Shown: piece after piece, positions 1 to 10,331 of the stretch
How the letters are laid out: the number at the start of each line of letters is the position of its first letter
Numbering within the stretch: the first letter of the stretch is position 1
Program-made: the position numbers and the translations under genes
The notes under the pieces: model-generated
What the model saw: only the letters and a program-made list of their open reading frames with translations
Database searches by the model: none
What the model was told of the DNA's origin: nothing
NCBI GenBank assembly: GCA_946122785.1
Contig: CAMGYJ010000006.1
Span: forward strand, 41,622,066-41,686,065
Origin: Linum tenue
Taxonomy: Eukaryota; Streptophyta; Magnoliopsida; Malpighiales; Linaceae
Direction: 5' to 3'
Length of the DNA stretch: 64,000 bases

Positions 1-1115
1 TAGTTCCTCAAAAAGAGAGCATTGGTCGATAAATATTTAGGTGGCAAGTCTTTTTACTCTCTAATATCCCCCTCAAATTGAAAAAAAAAAGAGAGAGAAA
101 AGAAAAGAGAAACGAAAAAGAGGTAATAAAATGGGGTAAATAAAGTAGAGAGTGCCACGAAAAATCAAAGTACATGCTCTAGGAAGGGGTTTCTTGGCAC
201 CCAAGCCAACGAAACCCCCCACAATGTTTAGAACTCCTTCACTACCAAACCTTAACGGACTAGGAAGAGTTGACCGAGGAAGAGTGCTTCAATGTAGTTC
301 ATGATTGGTGATAGTTGGAAGGGAGAGATAAAGGTTTTGGCCGATTCTAGTGGCCTTTGATTGAAGAGAAGGGTTTTAGTCGAAACCATAGACCCTTCGG
401 GTTTAGGTTGAAGATGTAGAACCTCACGTCATTATTGCCACCACCCAAAAAGCCTTTTCCCTATGTCCAAGCCAATTGCCAGTCATCTGAACCCGTGTCT
501 AAGACCTTCGGACGAACTAGTGGTGACAACCATCCCGTGAACTCTAGAATTTAGAGGTTGCCACCATGTTATTGAGACTATAGGGTCGAGAGGTTACGAT
601 TGTGCACATCTTTTGCACCGAGAAGGTCCCGACCCCACTGGTCTTGAAATTGAGCGCTCATTCTTGCTTTGCATGTCATATCATACCACGGTGGCGACCT
701 TTGTTGAATTTCCATTTGTTCATCGGACTTGAATTCCGTGCATGGTTGGTTGTGTCGATAAGTGGTTTTATTGAGACTTGCGTTTATCCATGAATAAGTT
801 GAGAACTTTTCGTTTGCCCGTTTTGGTGGCCTTGACTGTCGTTTGTGGTGGATGTCGGTATTGCTTGCAACGGTTCATGTGTTGATTGTCAATACACATC
901 GAGAATTCCCGATTCGTCTCCTTTGAGTTGTCCCCAAAGCATTTTGTGTAGGTTGAAATATTACCGTGTGTGCGAAATGGTTTGCTTAGATGTTTGTGCC
1001 AAATTCGCTCATTAGATGTTGGTTTTACGCGAGGTTCTGCGTGTTTGAGTGCTTTTCAGGATTTAACAGGTGGAACCATCCTCGGAGTTGAAGGATTGGC
1101 GAAAAGGATCGAAAA
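1..1115 (+). mobile_element. Athila-type 3' noncoding region running into a truncated LTR
   Basis: No credible protein is encoded here. The stretch matches, in opposite orientation, the noncoding blocks near 24.1-25.7, 32.3-33.5 and 58.3-60.1 kb. Shared landmarks are a purine-rich tract between actctct and agagagt (about 45-160), the phrase around 'gaacccgtgtctaagacc' (about 495) and the 'gaactctagaatttagaggttgcc' block near 540. Downstream, 'ggttttacgcgagg' (about 1020) and the following bases match the start of the Athila LTRs read at 21.6 and 58.3 kb. The polypurine tract and first LTR bases seen in other copies are missing. It ends abruptly near 1115 against minus-strand integrase sequence. 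I infer a plus-strand Athila 3' end truncated at that junction. Confidence 0.7.
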
Positions 1116-1116
1116 C

Positions 1117-1604
1117 CGGGAGAAGAGCTTGAGCCTCAACGCACTTCGAGACGTAGTCTACAGACACAAGGATGTATTTGTTACCAAAATACAAGGGGAA
1201 AGGACCCATAAAATCGATGCCCCAAGCATCAAAGATCTCATAAGTGATAGAAATCGTTTGGGGGATCTATTTCAGTTAGAAATATTACCTGTCCTTTGGC
1301 ATTTTTCATAATGACTCAAAAATTTGTAGGCATCCAGGAAAAGGCTAGGCCAGTAGAATCCCTACTGAAGCACCTTTCTTGCAGTTCGGTTTCCTCCATG
1401 ATGGCCTCCAGCTAGCCCCGTATGACAGTGGTTCTGAATATCCCCCATTTCCTCCTCCGGTACACACCATTGAATGACTCCGTCGGTCCCAATTCGAAAA
1501 AGGTGGGGATCATCCAACCAGATAATTGGTGAAGTCGGCGAACCACGAGGCGGTACTCTCTGTAGCGGCGAGGGCGAGCAACCATTCATTGGGGAAAGTT
1601 TCAT
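1117..1604 (-). pseudogene. pol: Athila integrase fragment (zinc-binding region and first catalytic Asp region)
   Basis: The minus strand reads an integrase zinc-binding segment (HTGLAGGHHGGNRTARKVLQ), then FYWP-like residues, then a core segment with [10 protein letters not shown] and [10 protein letters not shown], which carry the first catalytic Asp region of a Ty3-gypsy DDE integrase. Reading frames break between these pieces. The rest of the core and the C-terminus are absent because the sequence switches to the plus-strand Athila LTR at about 1115. It is the 3' remnant of the pol gene whose RNase H and RT lie to the right. Integration function cannot survive. Confidence 0.85.
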
Positions 1605-1608
1605 TTAT

Positions 1609-2127
1609 CTATCTTGGGGAAGTGCTACATCCCGGTCCTTCGAGCCGCGAGAGGTGGTCAGCTGCAAGGTTTTTGGCCCCCTTTTTGTCCTTGATCTCCA
1701 CATCGAAATCTTGAAGTAGCAGGATCCATCGAATCAGTCGGGGCTTGGCATCCGCCTTGCTCATCAAGAAGCGGATGGCAGAGTGGTCCGTGTAGACGAC
1801 AACCTTGGAAAGCACCAGATAACACCTGAATTTATCGAAAGCGAAGATTACTGCCAACAACTCTTTCTCCGTGGTTGTGTAGTTCTCTTGAGCATCATTC
1901 AGCGTCTTTGAGGCGTAGCAAATAGGTTGAAAATATCCTACCCTCCTTTGATCTAAAACCACGCCCACTACGTAGTCACTAGCATCACACATGAGCTCAA
2001 AGGGAAGGTTCCAATCCGGTGAGACCATTATGGGGCCATTTGTAAGCTTCTCTTTAAGGATGTTGAAAGCTTCAAAACATTCGCTCATGAAAAGGAATGG
2101 GCAATCCTTCTCCAAAAGCTTGGTCAA
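1609..2127 (-). pseudogene. pol: Athila RNase H domain with end of RT
   Basis: This 172-residue open stretch starts in the RT connection region (KLLEKDCPF) and continues into a gypsy RNase H. Visible signatures are [11 protein letters not shown] (first catalytic Asp), [12 protein letters not shown] (catalytic Glu), [12 protein letters not shown] (Asp) and [10 protein letters not shown] at the end. The motif series is intact, but it is cut off from RT by a stop and frame change near 2130-2164 and from integrase at 1604. It belongs to the same decayed minus-strand Athila pol. Confidence 0.88.
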
Positions 2128-2163
2128 GGAAAAAGCAATTTTTAAGAAGTTCTCGATGAAACG

Positions 2164-2747
2164 TTAGTAAAACCCCGCATGCCTAAGGAAACTCTTGATG
2201 CCCTTGACTGTGGTTGGAGGAGGCAGTTGGCTTATTGTCTCAACTTTGGCTCGATCCACCCCAATCCCTCGCTTGGAGAATTCGTGACCCAACAGAATGC
2301 CCTCCCGGACCATAAAATGTGACTTCTCCCAACTCAAAGCTAGATTAGTTTCTTCACATTGCTCAAGAACCTTCTCCAAGTTGGCCAGACAATGAGAGAA
2401 TGAATCTCCGAACACAGAGAAGTCTTCCATGAACACTTCCATTATCTCCCCAGCTAGCTTATCAAAGATGGCCACCATGCATCTCTGGAATGTCGCCGGG
2501 GCATTGCACAATCCAAACAGGATGCGCTGGTAAGCAAAGGTTCCGAAGGGGCATGTGATGTTGTCTTGGCTTGATCTTCTGGGGCAATTGGAATCTGGAA
2601 GTATCCTGCCATCCTATCTAGGAAGTAATAGTAGTCATGTCCAACGAGTCTCTCCAAGATTTGATCGATGAAAGGTAGAGGGAAGTGATCTTTATGAGTG
2701 GCTTCGTTCAATCTTCGATAGTCAATGCACACCCTCCACCCCATCAC
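2164..2747 (-). pseudogene. pol: Athila reverse transcriptase, palm and fingers, frame-broken
   Basis: Two overlapping open stretches carry gypsy RT motifs. The upstream piece reads [26 protein letters not shown] and YFQIPIAPEDQ. The downstream piece reads CNAPATFQRCM, then FMEDFSVFG, then LLGHEFSKRGI and the start of RNase H linker motifs. A frame change near 2460-2560 separates them. The catalytic box, normally F/Y-x-D-D, reads FMED, so the second catalytic Asp has become Glu. The wording CNAPATFQRCM...FSVFGDSF is characteristic of Athila. Part of a decayed element. Confidence 0.9.
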
Positions 2748-3735
2748 CGTTCTTGTTGGTATAAGCTCTTAATTTTCATTGGCCACCACTGTCATTCCTC
2801 CCTTCTTAGGGACTAACTGGGTCGGACTCACCCACTAGCTATCCGAGATAGGGTAGATGATCCCGGCATCTAGTAGCTTGATCACTTCTGCTTTACCTAC
2901 TTCTTCTAGATTAGGATTCACTCGCCTCTACGGTTGCCGAGCCAGTTTAGCTCCCTCTTCCAGGTGGATTATGTGTGAAGAAAAGTTCGTCCCAATTCCC
3001 CGAATATCTATGATCTTCCATGCGATCGCCCTCTCGTGACGCCTTAAAACCCCAATTAATACTGCTTTCTGCTCTGGTGTAAGATCGACGTTGATGATGA
3101 CTGGGAGCTTCTCATCATCCCTCAAGAAGGCGTACTCGAGATGAGGAGGCAGCGGTTTCAATTCAAACTCGGGGGGTTCCTCCAAAGAGGTAGAATTTTT
3201 TGGCATTGAGGGTAAGGCCTCCACTTCTTGATCTTGCGGTGGTTGGTCCCCATTCTCCAGGGAGTCCGGGATGTCTGTTCCTACCAAAAAAACACTCCTC
3301 AAAAGGATCAGAAGTAAGGGAGCCCGTGGATGCGAGGGCCTACATGAAGTCGAAAACCTCTTCGCATTAATCAAAATCATCATGGCAATGAGACAACTTC
3401 ATATTATCATCAATAGAGAATGTGACCTCCTCCTCTCCTGCCCTAAGCACCAACCTACCCCCATGCACATCAATCAAGGCCTTGGCGGTGGCTAAGAAAC
3501 GCCTCCCTAAGATGAGGTGGACCTCAACTTTCTCATCAATGTGTAAGATAACAAAGTCAACTGGATAAATGAGAGGTCCTACTTTAATGAGAAAGTCCTC
3601 CACAACCCCTTTAGGTCGTACTACAGATCTATCTGCGAACTAAATGTGCATCCTAGTGGTTCTAAGTTCTCCTAGTTCTAGCTTTTGGAACAACTTATAG
3701 GGCATCACATTAATGCTAGATCCTAAGTCCGCCAA
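2748..3735 (-). pseudogene. pol: Athila protease and pol N-terminal region, decayed
   Basis: The protease active-site segment, read on the minus strand near 3695-3735, is LADLGSSINVMP. Athila proteases carry D-L-G rather than the usual D-T/S-G. It is followed (3367-3603) by ILGRRFLATAKALIDVHGG, the flap and C-terminal region typical of Athila/Tat proteases. The next stretch (2928-3383) contains FELKPLPPHLEYAFL and ALIGVLRRH-type residues linking protease to RT. A stop and frameshifts break the chain (near 3640 and 3370). No function is expected. Confidence 0.82.
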
Positions 3736-4792
3736 GGACTTTCCTATTCACATGTCACCAATAAAGCAAGGGATATTGAAACTCCCTGGATCTTTGCGCT
3801 TCGTAGGCAAGTGGTTCTGCAGGAGGGTGGAACATTCCTCATTCAAGCCCACTGTAGCTACCCCTTCTAGCTTCTTCTTGTTGGTGAGGAGGTCTTTCAA
3901 GTATTTTTCATACTTGGGGATTTGGGTGACGGCCTCCATGAAGGGGATGTTTAAATGAAACTGGTTCATCAACTCCATAAAGTGGGAGAACTCCGCTGCC
4001 ATGCGGTCATTCTGGGGTTGCCAAGTAAAGGGAGAGTTGGGGTTGCTTTTCCATTCTCTTGCTCCGGTTGAGGGGTCAGAGTGACATCCTCTTTTTGAGG
4101 GGTCGGTTGAGGAGTTGGAGATTCGGAGTTGCCTTCACCTTCACTAGTGGCTTCCGGTTGTGAGGGGAAACTACCGCCCATTTTTTGCTCCTTTGTTGCG
4201 AGCTGCTTCTTCATTGGGGGGGGGGAGCTCTTTGGCCTCTCTTCCTCTTCGAAACCGCCCCTACATCAGCTTCGTCGGCTGACTCCCAAGAACGAGGTGC
4301 TTGTGAGATAACCCCTATGCTTGCGGCCAGGTTAATCAAATGGGTTTGCTGTCTCTCCAACCCCGCCTCTATTGCCGAGAACTTCTCTGTTGCCTCTCTA
4401 ATGAATCTATCGATTCTTTCAAACTTTTTCGAGTTGGAGGCGATAAAGGTCATCACTACCTCCTCAAGGCGAGTCATTTGAAGACACTCTACTTCCTCGA
4501 GGTCCCGACTTGCACCCCACTCCATGGGCATCACTAATCCACTTCCTTGGCCCTTATCTTCGAGCATTACCTCGATCAACTGATCTAACTTCGCTTCAAG
4601 TGGGGCCATAAAGCATCCCATTAAAGTCGGGGCTTCCTCTTCTCTTTGGCCCCCCGCTAGCTCTCTCTCATTTGCTATGAGCCAGAGAGTTCGGTTTATG
4701 TCCTCGTCGAGTGGTAGTAAAGGTATCGGGTTACTCCGGGTCATGCACCACCTACACACAATCAGAAAACACACCAAGTCTAGCACAAGCAA
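3736..4792 (-). pseudogene. gag: Athila gag remnant lacking its central domain
   Basis: The largest open stretch starts with a capsid-type N-terminus (NPIPLLPLDEDINRTLWLI) and reaches LMGCFMAP. It then jumps directly to the C-terminal heptad-like segment (LDQLIEVMLED ... RFIREATEKFSAIEAGLERQQTHLINLAASIG). In the plus-strand gag fragment at 6034-6489 the corresponding MGYYMAP is followed by the capsid core (LPVEANNFEIKAALV...). That core is therefore deleted here. The reading then shifts frame (about 4211 and 3980) through a Pro/Thr/Gln-rich linker into the pre-protease region. A derivative that could only have moved in trans. Confidence 0.8.
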
Positions 4793-4869
4793 AGCACACG
4801 CACTTTCAAACCTGGAAATTAAAAGCTAGATTGACACCAAAAAAACTTTTTACAGATAACAGACCGTTG

Positions 4870-4887
4870 TCCCCGGCAACGGGGCCA
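4870..4887 (-). other. Athila primer-binding site (tRNA-Asp type)
   Basis: The minus strand reads TGGCCCCGTTGCCGGGGA, close to the Athila/Tat primer-binding site complementary to the 3' end of tRNA-Asp. It lies six bases from the inner edge of the LTR, where a primer site belongs, and fixes the element as minus-strand. Confidence 0.85.
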
Positions 4888-4893
4888 AAAACT

Positions 4894-5978
4894 TGACTCG
4901 TTCCGAATACCACAATAATTTCCCGCCTAAGGTCCAAGTATAAACCTTAGTCGGGTGCAGTACAGGATAAGTATGTTTAAATATCAACTCGGGCCGGTCC
5001 GTCTACCCCTACTTCAGTCATTTGAATCATTATCTAGCAACAAAGTTTTGGTTGAAAAGTTTGCTAATTAAAGTAAAACAAGACAAAGGTGAATGTTTTT
5101 GAAAGCTCTTTTGTGGAAGGATCACTCGGGTGTCGCTTCTCCCTAACTACTACCATGGTATCTAACCGCTAGGGGACGCAAATATGGTCGTAGACCACAC
5201 TCATGATTGCTAAACTGAGGCATGCATTATAGGCTGCCACTAGGCCCTCTCGGTTTAGGCAATCAATAGTTAACTTACTCCCTCGCTCAACCCAAGGGTT
5301 GAATGGCTTAATCGCGCTTAACCAAATTTCTTAATCTAATATTGAGGTTTTCCCAAAATTAACCTAGTTAGAAGACTTAAAAAGCCATAGGGATACCAAC
5401 TCGATTGAGACTCCCTTGGAAGGAGGGTTTCCCTCTCTAAACTAGGTTAAGTGGCTAATTAGATTGCTAAGAATAAACATGCACAATCCTTAGGTTGCTA
5501 AGCATAGATATGCACAAACCTAAGGATGCTAAACGCAAACATGCACAATAAAGATGAATAATACCTCAAACATTTGAATTAAACAATACCCAATGAAAAT
5601 CATTCAATTCACATAAAAGAAAACTACATGGTAGAGTTAGGGTTTCACAACACCCAAGTGAAAAGAATTCTACTCCATGCTAGAGATGGGGAAACACAAG
5701 GAGAAGGGGTAGAAACCATCTTGGAGGAGGTTTCCAATCTTCTTGGCCCTTGTGTTGAACTTTCCTTGGAGGAAATCTTTCCAAAATCCACCTTGGAGCA
5801 AAACCCTAGCCCCCTTCTTTGGTTCGTGTTTCTCTCTCTAGAAATCACAAGAAGGCTTTCTCACTCAAATGGGATCTCCCCTCTCTCTTCCTTTCAGCTC
5901 ACCTTTTAAACAGGAGACGGGCTGTGTTCACGACTCTAGTTCACGGCTGTGAACACTGAAACGCGTCCATGAGTGAGA
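4894..5978 (-). repeat. Athila 5' LTR (3' portion), truncated in U3
   Basis: The inner end reads ...GAACGAGTCA on the minus strand, flush with the primer site. The body shares 'tataaaccttag..gggtgcag', 'tatctag' and 'cacttgggtg'-type blocks with LTRs at 22.7, 31.0, 48.2 and 56.7 kb. Near 5925-5975 it carries the GTTCACGG/CCGTGAAC palindromes and 'aacgcgtcc' block typical of these U3 regions. At about 5978 homology stops and plus-strand gag leader sequence begins, so the outer part of U3 is missing. Confidence 0.8.
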
Positions 5979-6033
5979 AGGGGAGAGAGAGCTAGCGGAG
6001 GTAAGGAGAAGGAGTAAAGGAAGGGGACAACAT

Positions 6034-6489
6034 TTGGTTCCCGGTGTTAGTGGAGAAGAAGTTGAAGAAGGGGAAGTTGAACCCGTCGTTGTAGTAGAAA
6101 TGGCGGGGAACCAAAGGCAAGATGGAGCCCAAGCTCGTCAACTGAACGATGCGATGGAGGAAGAGGAAGCCCTGAGGACGATGGGGTACTATATGGCCCC
6201 AAGGCCGGCGGACATTCAATCGCTAATCCTACATCTTCCGGTGGAGGCAAACAATTTCGAGATCAAGGCAGCTCTAGTGACTATGATACAAAGCAATGCT
6301 TTATTACATGGCCTTGAGAGCGAGTCACCAAGAGAGCATGTGCATAGATTCTTGGAGCTCGCGGGGTGCACCACATCAACAATCCATGCTGGTACACCCG
6401 TCCCAGCCAAGTTTTTTTCGAAAAGTCCTCAATCTTCTACAATTCAAATGTTCCGCATGTTGAGAAGGATAGTCTCATTGCTCACATAG
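6034..6489 (+). pseudogene. gag: Athila gag N-terminal fragment
   Basis: About 110 residues resemble an Athila gag N-terminus: an acidic leader, MGYYMAPRPADIQ, then LPVEANNFEIKAALVTMIQSN and HRFLELAG, the start of the capsid core. The reading then diverges and stops. Sequence before the ATG resembles a gag leader, but no primer site or LTR of its own is seen. The Tekay/Del element begins 85 bp downstream, so this fragment probably formed the target for that insertion. It is on the strand opposite to the Athila to its left. Confidence 0.75.
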
Positions 6490-6573
6490 GGTTTCATAAC
6501 ACCAACTTCCACTGATAATAATTTAGAGGTCCAATGTAATGGGGAACTTTTGAGAAAGAAAACTTATATTTTT
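6490..6573. other. Short Athila-derived spacer up to the Tekay LTR
   Basis: Degenerate sequence after the gag fragment. The five bases before the Tekay LTR are TTTTT. The matching flank on the other side is lost, so a target duplication cannot be tested. Confidence 0.5.
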
Positions 6574-8652
6574 TGTAACACCCTACCCTATACGTATTAC
6601 CTAATCATATTGTTCCTACAATTGCAGCGGAAATAATCTCGGGTGTTACATTAATTATCAAAATTTGACAAAATAAAATTTCGACATGAATTACTCGCGT
6701 AATGGGCTAACAGTTCTTCCATCTGATCCTGCAAAATAATTCATCTAAATCCATGCATTCATAGACAAACATATACACTCACTGCCATATGCATTGGCTT
6801 TTCATAGCCATAGTCACAGTTTCATATCCAAGCACAGAATAGTTGAAGACCATACCTCATCTTGACTTCAACTCTAGCTCCTCTCCCACCTAACACCTAT
6901 CTACTGCTGCTGCTGATGATCTGCTTACACATAGCATAAGCAGAGAAGAATAATAAAAGAGGGTCAGCTCATGGCTGAGTAGATAATCATAGCATCGTGA
7001 GATCATAACAGAGCATACCCCTACCATACATCTAGCAAACAAGCCAAAACACTAGGATCGGAACTCAGCCATCCTCATGTCCCAATGGGCAAAAGACTCA
7101 ACCACCTTGACTTATGCATGTGTGTCTTATCATGTTTTACTTATAGGCGCCTGGCTACTCCCATGCTAATTACTCTCCCGGGAATACGGACCAAACATCT
7201 CGTGGATGTGGTCATATCGGACCCACCACTGCCGGTGTAGTCATATTGGACCTGACACCACCCTGGGTGTGGTCATATCGGACTCAACACCACTCTGGGT
7301 GTGGTCATATCTCATAATGAATCAACGGTCAACACCACATCAGGGGTGTGACATAACATATCATAACGGAGTAATAGCATGGGGAGCCCTAATTACTATG
7401 TAATTGACAATGAGACCAAATCAATCTTGTTTGGTAATCTTATACATGATCCATATCTCATCTTGCTAAATCATAATTCGTTACTTGTACATGAACTTGA
7501 CCTGGCCATAATTGGCTCAACATAGGTAAATCAGGAGTCGTATAATTGCACTTCCTCGGGATAAACCCTCGTGCAAGTCATCCTCCTTAAACATCATAAT
7601 ATCACCCTGGGAAGTTTATTTCCCCCACTTGTGAATCCAAATACAACCACAATATCACATCATGTCAAAACACCTGATTGAACAACCATGAAGTCATATC
7701 AACGGTTAAGCCACAAATGGCAACATGTATGCAATCATCAACATAAACAAGGTCCATATTGGATAGGGCAAGTCAATAATATCATATAACCATCCATGGT
7801 TCATCATATAGCATAAAAGTCCATACACCCCTAATCATGCCATTCTAATTCACCTAGGTCAATTCTAAGCATCAATATAATTATCGTGATACGACAAACC
7901 CAGTATGCCGTGCTAATCCCTCACCAGTTATGGTCGTTCAAACGCCGGTTCTAGCCTCCCGTACTAAAACGTCAATTTCACGAACGAACCCCGAATTAAA
8001 ATCCGAGACTGTCCTAATATCCCCTGCAGTATCCCCGTCAATATTAGTTCTAGGCTCCGGGTCAAATTCTTGATAAAAACACATCAAACCCTGGCCGGAG
8101 CTAAATTCAGCGATTAGGACCCCGACCTAAATAATTGCCGAAATTCAGGGATTAGAACTAGAGGATTGATTACCTCGCTGCAGGAAGCTCGTATATGAAA
8201 TTTGGGCTCAATCCGGCTTCCGGATACTCCGAAACCCTAATTTGACTTATCGGGAATTCAAGAAATTCATGAACCAAAAACTCGTTTTAAAGCTCTAAAT
8301 CGATAAATCACGATGTATAGATGAATTAGGCATTACTTACGGGATTTTTGGATCAGTGTAGCTCAAGAATTTAGCTTTGGAATTTTCCCCCGCGATGCCC
8401 TGTGCGCCTCTGCTTCTCGGTCCAGAAAAATGGAAAGGAGAAGAAGTGGAATGGTTTCTGGAAAGTTGAGACGGGGGAGGGAATTAAATTTCCCGAGATA
8501 TATATAATATATATATATATATAATTAATACGTATACTTATCCGATCGATCGATAATCCAATTTTCGTCGACATACTGTCAAAATGCTCGATTTTAAATC
8601 GTAAAATTTTCTAGTGACAGTAATACGATGTTAGTCGAAACGGGGTGTTACA
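6574..8652 (-). repeat. Tekay/Del 3' LTR, 2079 bp
   Basis: Ends form a perfect 10-base inverted repeat, TGTAACACCC/GGGTGTTACA. The first 1.2 kb matches the 5' LTR at 14185-15596 almost base for base, except that about 200 bp near 6825 are absent here. An (AT)n tract lies at about 8498-8524. It contains no credible coding sequence. The short open stretch at 7206-7403 recurs in both LTRs and is repeat sequence, not a gene. Confidence 0.95.
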
Positions 8653-8666
8653 ATTCTCCCCTCCTT
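8653..8666 (-). other. Tekay/Del polypurine tract
   Basis: The minus strand reads AAGGAGGGGAGAAT immediately before the 3' LTR, the expected place and composition for the plus-strand DNA primer of reverse transcription. Confidence 0.85.
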
Positions 8667-8903
8667 AAAAGATTTCGTCCCCGAAATCTAACCTTGAGTT
8701 GATACTAAGCATCCACTCGTTCTCCTCCTGGCAGACACTATCACATATATTGTTACTACTTAACTCTTAGGTTAGGAGATCTGAAGTACATAACTAAACA
8801 CATAACACCTCAAGTTCCCAATATAAGGTTTCAAAAACCTACACTGGGCTATCACAACAAAACACATCAACAAGTTCAAAACATAACTTATTAAGCAAGA
8901 TTG

Positions 8904-9826
8904 TTAACCTGTAAAGTAGTTTGCTACCAACTCAGGGTACTTCTCTCGCATACTTGCTTCAGTTTCCCATGTAGCACTCTCACTATCTTGATTTCTCCAC
9001 ACCACTTTCAACATTGGAATTTCCTTCCTACGAAGAGTCTTAATCTGAAAATCAACAATCTCAACTGGAACTTCTTCAAATGTCAAATCTGGACCCAACT
9101 CGATATCTTCTGGTTGTATAACATGGGAAGGATCCACTTTGTACTTCTTCAGCATACTAACATGAAATACATTGTGGATTTGAGATAGTTCTGGAGGCAA
9201 TGCCAGTTTATATGCCACTGGTCCAATCTTCTCTGTGATTTCATAGGGTCCAATATACCGAGGTGCAAGTTTCCCTTTCTTACCAAATCTCATTACGCCT
9301 TTCCAGGGCGAAACTTTGAGAAATACTTTCTCACCCACTTCGAAATTAACTTCACGCCTATTCGTGTCAACATAAACTTTCTGTCGATTTTGAGCCACCC
9401 TCATACGCTCCCTGATTTCCTTGACCTTGTCAACTGTGATCTGAACTATCTCTGGCCCTGAGATTTGCCTTGCTCCTTCTACATCCCAACATAATGGTGT
9501 TCTACACTTCCTCCCATAAAGTGCTTCATATGGTGGAACACCCAAGCTACTATGGTACTGGTTGTTGTAAGCAAACTCAATCAGGGGCAAATGGTCAATC
9601 CATGATTCCTCCCATTGCATTACACATGATCGAATATCTCTTCCAAGGTAAGGATGGTTCGTTCACTCTGCCCATCTATTTGAGGATGATAAGCTGAAGT
9701 AAAATGCAGTTTAGTTCCCAAGGCATCATGTAAACTTTGCCAAAACCGAGATGTGAAGCTCGGGTCTCGATCAGAAACAATAGAAATTGGCACACCATGC
9801 AATCTGACGATCTCCTTAATATATAG
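8904..9826 (-). pseudogene. pol: Tekay integrase second half with chromodomain, frameshifted
   Basis: The N-terminal part (9620-9826) continues the integrase core across the [18 protein letters not shown] (second catalytic Asp) and [13 protein letters not shown] (region of the catalytic Glu). Near 9640 the frame shifts by one base; the following frame reads [10 protein letters not shown] and YGRKCRTPLCW. The C-terminus carries the GPYEI motif, HNVFHVSMLKKY, then a chromodomain-like segment (LRRKEIPMLKVVWRN, ATWETEASMREKYPEL) ending TG-stop. Chromodomains of this lineage direct integration to heterochromatin. The rest of integrase lies right of the MITE. Loss is caused by the frameshift and the MITE. 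Confidence 0.92.
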
Positions 9827-9835
9827 TTAAGACAA

Positions 9836-10331
9836 GGTTTATAGGTATAATATGCCCCTCTACTATGACATTTTATCAAACATGCCCCTCTACTATTTTT
9901 TACATCAAACATGCCCTTGTAATTTGGAAAAACTATCAAACATGCCCTTCAATTGAAATTTCAATTGAAAAAATCGTCAATCATGGTTGAACCGAGGTTT
10001 AGATGACCTGACATCGATAAATGGGAGGGGAAATGTCAGTTTTGACCCTTGCTTTATTTCTCTAAGACTCATCAAAGTGAAATTATTATAATTATTTGGC
10101 TATACAAAAGAAAAGAAAAAACTCTAAAGTGAAATTATTAGAGATGTTTTAGATATTTGGGTCGCCCAAACCAAAGTTCGGTCTAGGTTAACGGTTTTTG
10201 GATGGAAATTTTAGCAAAAGGGCATGTTTGATAAGTTTTCCAAAGTACAGGGGTATGTTTGATGTAAAAAATAGTAGAGGGGCATGTTTGATAAAACGTC
10301 ATAGTAAAGGGGCATATTATACCTATAACCC
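9836..10331. mobile_element. Mutator-like MITE, 496 bp, inside Tekay integrase
   Basis: Ends are inverted repeats: the left reads GGTTTATAGGTATAATATGC and the right, reversed, reads GGGTTATAGGTATAATATGC. Both sides are flanked by the 9-bp duplication TTAAGACAA (9827-9835 and 10332-10340). A 9-bp duplication with long inverted repeats is typical of Mutator-like elements. Internally, 'aacatgcccctctactat'-type units repeat near both ends. No coding sequence. A related but longer copy starts at 46257. Confidence 0.88.

Noticed and set aside
970..1311. 113-codon plus-strand open frame
   Set aside because: It overlaps LTR sequence and then the antisense of an integrase domain that reads clearly on the minus strand.
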